From: Lachnospiraceae bacterium
Lineage (GTDB): Bacteria > Bacillota > Clostridia > Lachnospirales > Lachnospiraceae
Length of the DNA stretch: 20,724 nt
Direction: 5' to 3'
NCBI GenBank assembly: GCA_030825115.1
Contig: JAPJQL010000047.1
Location: 1-20,724, forward strand
Below, one piece after another: positions 14,694 to 20,724 of the stretch; the stretch's first letter is position 1; each line of letters begins with the position of its first letter. Below the pieces are notes generated by a model, which saw nothing but the letters and a program-made list of their open reading frames with translations, did not search any database and was not told the origin of the DNA. Both the position numbers and the translations under genes were made by a program.

Positions 14694-16096
14694 CTGTTTT
14701 TCCCGTGCCCCGGATTTGCCGCTTTCTTATCCTGCGCAGACAGCTCTGGTAAAAGCGTCACCAGCATCGTTCCAAAACATGCTGCGCCGCCGATCAGATT
14801 GGAAATCGGCTCCGCTGCAAAAACTCCGTTTATTCCCAGGTTCCACAATCTTGGCAGCAGCAAAGTCAACGGAACCACAATAACCACCTTCCGGAAAATG
14901 GAAAAGAAGATTGCCTGTTTTGCCTTCCCCAGAGCAACAAACACCGCCTGACCGGAAAATTGCAGCGACATCAGGAAAAAACCAAAGTAATAGATCTGCA
15001 TCGCCGGAATCCCTGCAGCCACCAGATCTGCATCCTGATTAAAGATGCGGATGAAAAACTCGGGATATCCGTGTACCATCATCCAGACAACGGTCGTATA
15101 GACAATCGCCGTGACAGAAGTAAAGGCGATTGCCTTTTTCACCCGCCTGTATTCTCCTGCCCCATAATTAAAGCCCATAACCGGCTGGGCGCTGTGGGTG
15201 ATTCCCTGCACCGGCATAGACACCACTTCACGCACTGAATTGATCACGGTCATCACGCCCACATACAGATCGCCGCCCCATTGCTGCAGGGTCGCATTAC
15301 AGACAATCTGAACCAGGCTGTTGGTGATAGACATCGTGAACCCGGAGAAACCAAGGGTTACGATATTTTTCACACGGATCTTCTCAAGCTTCATACAGGA
15401 AAGCCGGAGTTTCAGGATGGTCTTTGGTCCGGTCAGAAACCGGATGATCCATGCCGCGCTCAGCCCCTGCGAGATAATTGTCGCCAGAGCCGCTCCGCGG
15501 ACTCCCATTCCAAGGGCAAAGATAAAAATCGGGTCCAGTACAATATTTGTGACAGCCCCCAAAAGCACAGTCATCATTCCCACTCTGCCAAACCCCTGGG
15601 CATTGATAAAGCTGTTCATTCCAAGACCGATCATCACAAACACACTGCCCAGCAGATAAATGCTCACATAACTGTCGGCAAAAGGAAATGTCTGGTCGCT
15701 GGCGCCAAACAGATACAGCATCGGCCGTTTAAAAACAAGACCCAGAACCGTCAGCCCTACGCCAAAGATGAGCATCAGGTAAAACGAATTCCCCATAATC
15801 CACTCCGCCTCTTCTTCATTGCCGCGCCCCCGCTCGATAGAACAAAGCGGAGAACCGCCCATGCCAAACAGATTGGCAAATGCCATGACCATAGAGATGA
15901 TCGGCAGGCACAGACCCAGCCCGGTCAGCGACAGCGTGGCATGGTCCGGTATCCTCCCTATGTAAATACGGTCTACGATATTGTAAAGCACATTGATCAG
16001 CTGAGCCAATGTCATCGGCACAGCCAGATTCAGAATGTTCATAACAATGCTTCCCTGTGAAAAGTCGTTCTTCGCCCCACCAGATGTATGACTCAT
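14690..16096 (-). CDS. MATE-family multidrug/metabolite efflux transporter
   Basis: A 468-residue inner-membrane protein with about twelve transmembrane segments in two homologous halves. The N-terminal half has AVPMTLAQLINVLYNIVDRI and NLFGMGGSPLCSIERGRGN, typical MATE helices 1-2. The second half has PVMGFNYGAGEYRRVKKAI, the counterpart motif. MATE proteins export cationic drugs or metabolites using a sodium or proton gradient; the substrate here cannot be predicted. AGAGGAGA lies 5-7 nt before the ATG, and a near-consensus promoter is at 16153-16181. The next gene downstream is the exported glycosidase-like protein, 71 nt away but with its own promoter. Confidence 0.92.
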   Translation of the reverse strand: MSHTSGGAKNDFSQGSIVMNILNLAVPMTLAQLINVLYNIVDRIYIGRIPDHATLSLTGLGLCLPIISMVMAFANLFGMGGSPLCSIERGRGNEEEAEWIMGNSFYLMLIFGVGLTVLGLVFKRPMLYLFGASDQTFPFADSYVSIYLLGSVFVMIGLGMNSFINAQGFGRVGMMTVLLGAVTNIVLDPIFIFALGMGVRGAALATIISQGLSAAWIIRFLTGPKTILKLRLSCMKLEKIRVKNIVTLGFSGFTMSITNSLVQIVCNATLQQWGGDLYVGVMTVINSVREVVSMPVQGITHSAQPVMGFNYGAGEYRRVKKAIAFTSVTAIVYTTVVWMMVHGYPEFFIRIFNQDADLVAAGIPAMQIYYFGFFLMSLQFSGQAVFVALGKAKQAIFFSIFRKVVIVVPLTLLLPRLWNLGINGVFAAEPISNLIGGAACFGTMLVTLLPELSAQDKKAANPGHGKNS

Positions 16097-16152
16097 GGTA
16101 ATCTCCTCTGTATCTTTTTATCTGTTTTTACGTGATTTTTGTACGTCATTTT

Positions 16153-16181
16153 ATTGTAACGCTGTTTTTCTTTTTTTGCAA
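16153..16181 (-). promoter_or_regulatory. Promoter of the MATE gene
   Basis: TTGCAA (16181-16176), 17-nt spacer, TACAAT (16158-16153) on the minus strand. It lies just downstream of the terminator of the preceding small gene, giving a 5' untranslated region of about 50 nt. Confidence 0.72.
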
Positions 16182-16211
16182 TCGTCGGATCAGCCGTTAA
16201 AAAGGGGACTC

Positions 16212-16243
16212 AAAAAAAGAGCAGAGTTTTATGCACTCTGCTC
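16212..16243 (-). terminator. Terminator embedding the stop codon of the small coiled-coil gene
   Basis: Minus-strand stem GAGCAGAGT / ACTCTGCTC (9 bp) around a short loop, followed by seven T at 16218-16212. The ascending arm consists of the gene's last codons and its TAA lies in the loop region. Confidence 0.88.
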
Positions 16244-16483
16244 CTGGTTCATATTCTCCTGATATTGTCCAATGATGTCTTTCAAATCATCTACTGTCAG
16301 GTTCTGCTCCTTCAACATCCCCGACAGTGATTTTAGTTCCTCCACTTCAATCTGCTCCTGAAGCATCCGCTCTTTTTCCCGCAGGGTTTTGAGACAGCTT
16401 TCATATTGTCCGACCGCTTCTCTGGTTGATACCAGTTCCTCCTGCAATTTCTCCAGTACTGTCTTTCTTACGCCTCTTGCCAT
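16229..16483 (-). CDS. Small coiled-coil protein, DUF4315-like
   Basis: An 84-residue, mostly helical, charged protein. MARGVRKTVLEKLQEELVST through REKERMLQEQIEVEELKS (about 8-52) has heptad-like spacing and should form a coiled coil. A short C-terminal part follows (LKEQNLTVDDLKDIIGQYQ). Layout and the 'two helices plus Leu-Thr-x-Asp-Leu' ending recall DUF4315 proteins, which often sit in integrative elements, but the match is by eye only. AAAGGAG lies about 9 nt before the ATG, and a strong terminator overlaps the 3' end, so it is a monocistronic unit divergent from ssrA. Function is unknown. Confidence 0.65.
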   Translation of the reverse strand: MARGVRKTVLEKLQEELVSTREAVGQYESCLKTLREKERMLQEQIEVEELKSLSGMLKEQNLTVDDLKDIIGQYQENMNQEQSA

Positions 16484-16587
16484 GCCTGTAATTCTCCTTT
16501 TTCAGTATTTTATATCGTGCTTTGACACCCCGCACCACATATTACCATTATATGGACAAAATCAAAAAATATTCATAAAGCAGTGGG

Positions 16588-16616
16588 TTGACAGATATCC
16601 GCCTGGGTGTTACAAT
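16588..16616 (+). promoter_or_regulatory. Promoter of ssrA
   Basis: TTGACA (16588-16593), 17-nt spacer, TACAAT (16611-16616). The start near 16623 leaves a ~27-nt 5' extension to be removed by RNase P before the mature tmRNA end at 16651. Confidence 0.85.
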
Positions 16617-16650
16617 GAAAATCCACCGATGAGTCACGGTGAGCCAGTGA

Positions 16651-16987
16651 GGGGTTGTACTGGTTTCGACGGGGGTCATGCAGCTGGTGAAGCTATCCGC
16701 ATGCAATGCGTTAAATGGCAAAATTAAAATTAAACGCTGAAGATAATTTAGCATACGCAGCCTAATGGCTGCTGTCAGCCTTAGTGCACTCACACATTAA
16801 GAACCTGGCATCGACGATGTGAGAAACGACATACACTAAGCTTTGCGTGTATGGGCGTATGATGAAGCTACTGAAACCGCAAGAGTGTCTGTTCCCGTGC
16901 GGCAGAGGGAATGTCAAATAACCGACTATGATAGTAGAAGAACAGGGAATTGGTTTTCGGACAGGGGTTCGATTCCCCTCAGCTCCA
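16651..16987 (+). ncRNA. ssrA: tmRNA (transfer-messenger RNA)
   Basis: The RNA rescues ribosomes stalled on broken messages and tags the product for proteolysis. The tRNA-like ends are clear: 5' GGGGTTG (16651-16657) pairs with CAGCTCC (16980-16986), discriminator A at 16987, and the T-arm GGGGTTCGATTCCCC is intact. CCA is not encoded (CTT follows), so it must be added enzymatically. The 5' half carries the conserved ACTGGTTTCGACGGGGG block. The tag frame opens with a GCA resume codon at 16718 and ends with TAA at 16763-16765, encoding AKLKLNAEDNLAYAA, whose hydrophobic AYAA end is a Clp-protease degron. It has its own promoter and terminator. Confidence 0.98.
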
Positions 16988-16993
16988 CTTATG

Positions 16994-17050
16994 AAAAAGC
17001 CTTGAATATGCGTGTTTTTCCTTTCAATACGCATAGTTCAAGGCTTTTTG
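16994..17050 (+). terminator. Terminator of ssrA, bidirectional
   Basis: Long stem: AAAAAGCCTTGAA (16994-17006) pairs with TTCAAGGCTTTTT (17037-17049), extended by TATGCGT / ACGCATA (17007-17013, 17029-17035) with one bulged G. A and T runs on either side let it also stop the convergent XRE-type gene. Confidence 0.92.
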
Positions 17051-17089
17051 TTTCAACGGATATCTTTTCAACACGGTTTTACTCTTTCA

Positions 17090-17290
17090 TCACTCATCAG
17101 CTAATTCTACGACCTCCTCCACCCGGCAGTCAAGTATCCTGCAAAGCTTCTCTATCGTATAGAGGGTGATGTACCTGTCATGGCGGAGGCGGTGCAGCAG
17201 GCTGCAGTCTATGCCATGTTCCTTGATCAGTCGGTACTGGGTCATTTTTCTGGCTCTCATGGTATTCCAAAATGGCGCGTAGCTTATCAT
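17090..17290 (-). CDS. Small XRE-type (Cro/C1) helix-turn-helix protein
   Basis: A 66-residue single-domain DNA-binding protein. The helix-turn-helix covers almost the whole chain: MTQYRLIKEHGIDCSLLHRL (about 15-34) and RYITLYTIEKLCRILDCRVE (about 38-57), a layout typical of HTH_26-type regulators in mobile or accessory loci. I chose ATG 17290 rather than the ATG six codons upstream because AGGAGA lies about 8 nt before it and would otherwise be inside the gene. It lies 57 nt downstream of an unknown 106-residue gene on the same strand and is convergent with ssrA. Its targets are unknown. Confidence 0.8.
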   Translation of the reverse strand: MISYAPFWNTMRARKMTQYRLIKEHGIDCSLLHRLRHDRYITLYTIEKLCRILDCRVEEVVELADE

Positions 17291-17347
17291 GATCGGTCTC
17301 TCCTGCATTTGTTTGCAGAAGAATCATACCTTAACAGAGCCGCTACC

Positions 17348-17668
17348 CTACTTCCCTTCATTTAATTGCAGCCTGAATTGATTTACCACCTGCTTAATCG
17401 AACCACAGGGCAGTCCCTGTTTTTTAATGCCATTTTTTTCAATACTCACCACATGAAATATATAATTATTCACCGGAACATAGTCCATCTCAATCAGGAT
17501 ATTGGCTTCCACATCCTGAAGCAGAACTATGGTCGCCTGTGTACTGTTAATGCATCCCTGTACCTTCGATAAATATTTCAGGCAGTCCGCCTCCTCCTCA
17601 AATGCGGCTGTCAGTTTTTGCAGCTTTTCTTCCCTGTCTTTTTCTGTGCATTTTGTATAATTCCACAT
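17348..17668 (-). CDS. Hypothetical protein, 106 residues
   Basis: I do not recognise this protein. The N-terminal half is charged and probably helical (TEKDREEKLQKLTAAFEEEA). The C-terminal half has alternating hydrophobic residues suggestive of beta strands (ATIVLLQDVEANILIEMDYV, NYIFHVVSIEKNG). There is no signal peptide or membrane segment. An AAGGAGAGG site lies about 6 nt before the ATG, which supports translation. It may be cotranscribed with the XRE-type regulator downstream, and it follows a possible 27-codon ORF by 15 nt. The accessory context between ssrA and the CRISPR array suggests a mobile or defence-related origin, without direct proof. Confidence 0.6.
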   Translation of the reverse strand: MWNYTKCTEKDREEKLQKLTAAFEEEADCLKYLSKVQGCINSTQATIVLLQDVEANILIEMDYVPVNNYIFHVVSIEKNGIKKQGLPCGSIKQVVNQFRLQLNEGK

Positions 17669-17683
17669 AGCCTCTCCTTGTTG

Positions 17684-17767
17684 TCAAATTAAATATTGGG
17701 TTACATCCGTTTCTTCGATAATCTCTACAGGCATCCTGATCATAGTGGACTCGTCCTTGCATCCATA
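17684..17767 (-). CDS. Possible 27-codon small ORF
   Basis: ATG at 17767 with GGTGGA about 7 nt upstream and TGA at 17684, 15 nt before the start of the 106-residue gene. The peptide has a plausible composition (contains STMIRMPVEIIEETDVTQYL). It could be a genuine short gene, a translational-coupling leader or a leftover C-terminus of a decayed gene. The evidence is only an open frame and a modest ribosome binding site. Confidence 0.3.
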   Translation of the reverse strand, partial: YGCKDESTMIRMPVEIIEETDVTQYLI

Positions 17768-17804
17768 AAGAATCCACCGCTTCTAAATTAATATAAGCAA
17801 AATA

Positions 17805-18332
17805 CTAATTCCAGCAAATAACAGAGGTTGGCAATGCAGCTGATTGGCAGCCTGTCTCCATTGCTGTAAATGTATTCAGATAAATACAATTCAGCACCAC
17901 ATATTCTTCCCCCTTCGGATTTGCAATATTCCGCTTCTCAGCCCGGAGCATAAACCATTCAAAAAAGTCATCCAATGCGACAATCCAGGCACGCCCGACC
18001 AGTTCCGTCATGTAGCGGTATCCTTTTTCCGCACTATGTATCTTGCTTGTCCCGCCCTCCCTCCAATAATTTATGATAATATTATACACATAATGCTGAT
18101 CCAGGTTCTTAGAGAATGTATGTCTGTTTTCCATCCACTGACCTGAAAACCGACTATAATTGCCATCCTCATACATAGCCTTAAGAATCTATGGACTTAT
18201 ATTCTTGTGATTTTTTCCAACGTTCTCCACGCTGAAACATAGGACAACTATCCTTTTATTTTCTTTATGCATATCCATTAAGGCATTGGATAATTCCTCC
18301 AGTGTCCAATTTTCGCATTTGCCACCAGCCAT
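17805..18332 (-). pseudogene. Frameshifted gene resembling DUF262 proteins at its N-terminus
   Basis: AAGAGGAG precedes ATG 18332, which opens a frame reading TLEELSNALMDMHKENKRIVV and then stops at TAG 18189. In a different frame, 18238-18182 reads MFQRGERWKKSQEYKSIDS, the expected continuation of a DUF262 N-terminus (the family has a P-x-[FY]-Q-R...W block, usually followed by IDS). The first frame then resumes at 18176 for 123 codons (SGQWMENRHTFSKNLDQHYV...RAWIVALDDFFEWFMLRAEK) to TAA at 17805. Two compensating indels therefore break the gene. DUF262 proteins include the nuclease/NTPase half of GmrSD-type type IV restriction. Family length is several hundred residues, so a large part is also deleted. 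Whether the 123-codon part is the same gene's C-terminus is uncertain. Not likely functional. Confidence 0.55.
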
Positions 18333-18526
18333 CAGTTCTCCTCTTGTAGTTTTGGATTTACCGTAAAACTATATTTATATTATAACATTGTGTTGAACTC
18401 ATCAATATCTTTTTGATTTTAAAACTTAATTGATTTGCTGTTTTAGGTTATTTGTTCATTTTATTTACAAAAATCAGGTAATTATAAAATTAGCGAGGAT
18501 AACTTTATTATATGGTCCCCCAGAGT
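18333..18526. other. AT-rich gap between the pseudogene and the CRISPR array
   Basis: I see no gene, RNA or clear terminator here. It is distinctly AT-rich compared with the array and lies at what should be the distal (trailer) end of the CRISPR locus. Confidence 0.6.
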
Positions 18527-18546
18527 ATATCAATGCAGACGGCGAC
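18527..18546 (-). repeat. Degenerate CRISPR repeat with internal deletion
   Basis: ATATCAAT joined directly to GCAGACGGCGAC matches the first 8 and last 12 bases of the 32-nt repeat with one substitution in each part, and lacks the 12 bases between. A 33-nt spacer-sized segment (18547-18579) separates it from the first full repeat. It shares the G-to-A change in the last part with that neighbour, showing decay at this end of the array. Confidence 0.75.
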
Positions 18547-18579
18547 AGGACTGCAGCAGACATCGGGATCCGGTCTGAT

Positions 18580-20724
18580 ATTTCAATCCGCACCGCCACG
18601 CAGACGGCGACGCTGTTGTGCTTGTGCCTGTAATCCCAGTCCCTGTATTTCAATCCACACCGCCACGCAGGCGGCGACTCCGGCAGCGGCATCCATGCGA
18701 TTGGGTTATATATTTCAATCCACACCGCCACGCAGGCGGCGACCATAAAACGTCTGCCGGTTCCCCACCGCAAAGGGATTTCAATCCACACCGCCACGCA
18801 GGCGGCGACGGATGGTCTTACGGAGCCGGAACCGGAACCAGAGATTTCAATCCACACCGCCACGCAGGCGGCGACGCCCCAGTACTCGACGCGCTTGGTG
18901 CGTAGGTGATTTCAATCCACACCGCCACGCAGGCGGCGACAGATACATACCACGTTTGACCGAAGCGACTGGAAATTTCAATCCACACCGCCACGCAGGC
19001 GGCGACGGTGCTTTCGTTTTGCAGGTTGCCTGTATCAAACGGATTTCAATCCACACCGCCACGCAGGCGGCGACGTGAAAGTCGGCAACAACTCATTTAC
19101 CAGATATTATTTCAATCCACACCGCCACGCAGGCGGCGACTTTTGCGAAATAGTAACACATTTCACCTGCAGAATTTCAATCCACACCGCCACGCAGGCG
19201 GCGACTGATTGTGATGCCTGTTTAAATCAGTATTTGTGCGATTTCAATCCACACCGCCACGCAGGCGGCGACTGTAAAAGACCTCAACCTTGTCACCAAC
19301 ATGAAATTTCAATCCACACCGCCACGCAGGCGGCGACATAAATGGATACCAATAACCAGCATAAAACTATGATTTCAATCCACACCGCCACGCAGGCGGC
19401 GACGTTGCCAGTCTTGCGGCTGATATAATCAACAGCCTATTTCAATCCACACCGCCACGCAGGCGGCGACTGTATCCTGCGCTTGATTCTGGTGTTCGCC
19501 GGATTATTTCAATCCACACCGCCACGCAGGCGGCGACATAAGGAGACAATTCTGCTTCCCCACAGTATTGATATTTCAATCCACACCGCCACGCAGGCGG
19601 CGACAGATTCAATTAGCGCATTTACATATGCATTGAGTATTTCAATCCACACCGCCACGCAGGCGGCGACCAGGCACTCCTGGGTTTCCGGGGGATGTAA
19701 ACTTATTTCAATCCACACCGCCACGCAGGCGGCGACCGCAAGCCAACCGCGGAGTGAGTTGGCGTGTGTGATTTCAATCCACACCGCCACGCAGGCGGCG
19801 ACGGTGGATGCCAGGAATGCGGTTGAGAAGGATGGTATTTCAATCCACACCGCCACGCAGGCGGCGACGTACGAATATGTGATTTGGCTGGATTTTTTGT
19901 ATATTTCAATCCACACCGCCACGCAGGCGGCGACCAAGAATCTGGAAAAACTCATCAAGTCCATGACATTTCAATCCACACCGCCACGCAGGCGGCGACA
20001 ATGCCATATCTGGCAATTTCGAGCCGGAATGTAATTTCAATCCACACCGCCACGCAGGCGGCGACAAGTATGTTTTTATAAACAGTGATATCGAGGATGA
20101 ATTTCAATCCACACCGCCACGCAGGCGGCGACCTCAGAAGGAGGGTATGCACCGCGCCTGGAAGAATTTCAATCCACACCGCCACGCAGGCGGCGACAAT
20201 TTTCTCCCACATATAGGACAATAGTGTATTGATTTCAATCCACACCGCCACGCAGGCGGCGACGCAGCTGACATACGCAGCCCTGCCTTGATCATGCAGA
20301 TTTCAATCCACACCGCCACGCAGGCGGCGACTTCAAATATCCCATATAAGGCAATTCCGAAAACATTTCAATCCACACCGCCACGCAGGCGGCGACTCGG
20401 ATTCTGCATCAATCCATAAGTGACAAGCTATTTCAATCCACACCGCCACGCAGGCGGCGACCTCGGTGCCGGCGTCTTCGCGTGGTATATATTCATTTCA
20501 ATCCACACCGCCACGCAGGCGGCGACTTTGACACCATCCGACGCATATCCAGCATTCATTATTTCAATCCACACCGCCACGCAGGCGGCGACATTACCTT
20601 TCCGGACGGAAGCAAAATCACAGGTATTTCAATCCACACCGCCACGCAGGCGGCGACCAATGCCGGGCGAACACCTTCGTCCGGCATGAGGAATTTCAAT
20701 CCACACCGCCACGCAGGCGGCGAC
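18580..20724 (-). CRISPR. CRISPR array, type I-C-like repeat, 33 repeats and 32 spacers, open at the right edge
   Basis: A 32-nt repeat recurs 33 times. Plus strand: starts ATTTCAATCCAC, ends GCAGGCGGCGAC, with an inner CCGCC/GGCGG stem. Read on the minus strand it starts GTCGCCGCC and ends GTGGATTGAAAT, the form typical of type I-C systems, so transcription should run leftward. Thirty-two copies look identical; the first (18580-18611) has two substitutions. Spacers are 33-36 nt, mostly 33-35, all different. The array ends exactly at the window edge with a complete repeat (20693-20724), so more units, the leader and cas genes (cas3, cas5, cas8c, cas7, cas4, cas1, cas2 in I-C) would lie to the right. 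None is in this window. Confidence 0.98.

Noticed and set aside
18333..18520. CRISPR leader on the left side of the array because the region is AT-rich
   Set aside because: The adjoining repeats are the degenerate ones and the repeat orientation places transcription from the right, so this should be the trailer side.
16988..18526. Attachment site: a second copy of the ssrA 3' end (GGTTCGATTCCCC...) downstream of ssrA
   Set aside because: No such copy or integrase gene is visible in the window, so integration at ssrA is not claimed.
18474..20689. Many open frames across the array encoding repeats such as FQSTPPRRRR, HTATQAAT or VAACVAVWIE on both strands
   Set aside because: They are translations of the CRISPR repeat in different frames, with spacer-derived filler; none has its own ribosome binding site or independent support.

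Overview
The window looks like chromosome from a gut-type Firmicute of class Clostridia, most likely Lachnospiraceae. This is inferred from T-box control of a threonyl-tRNA synthetase, an infC-rpmI-rplT operon with an attenuator leader and an AUU-started infC, a DUF1540 cysteine protein, a 4Fe-4S-bearing molybdenum-hydroxylase flavoprotein subunit, and a type I-C-like CRISPR repeat. No 16S rRNA gene or other decisive taxonomic marker is present.

Layout. 1-294: end of a minus-strand tRNA cluster (Leu-CAG cut by the window edge, Asn-GTT, Leu-AAG) with its promoter. 411-1809: the minus-strand translation operon infC-rpmI-rplT, with a consensus promoter, a ~200-nt leader ending in an intrinsic terminator, and an AUU start for IF-3. 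1889-7438: a plus-strand operon with its own promoter and a perfect 16-bp palindrome at the expected transcription start. It encodes an AceTr-family small-carboxylate permease, the three subunits of a xanthine dehydrogenase-family molybdenum enzyme (2Fe-2S, molybdopterin, FAD/4Fe-4S) and a DMT/EamA transporter. A convergent TetR-type regulator (7453-8148) is the natural candidate to bind the palindrome. The Mo subunit has Gln where the family has its catalytic Glu, so the substrate and even the reaction direction are open. This is the most interesting system in the window.

8329-12986: a DUF1540 protein and two tandem, clearly different threonyl-tRNA synthetases behind one T-box leader and promoter. 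12993-16181: a secreted or lipid-anchored TIM-barrel glycosidase-like protein and a MATE exporter, each with a good promoter. 16212-17050: a small coiled-coil gene, then ssrA (tmRNA) with promoter, tag frame and terminator.

17090-18332: an eroded accessory stretch between ssrA and the CRISPR array. It holds a small XRE-type regulator, an unknown 106-residue protein, a possible 27-codon ORF and a frameshifted gene resembling the N-terminus of DUF262 proteins. 18527-20724: a CRISPR array of 33 full 32-nt repeats plus one internally deleted repeat at its left end; it runs off the window. Repeat orientation and decay at the left end indicate transcription toward the left, so the leader and any cas genes should lie to the right, outside this sequence.
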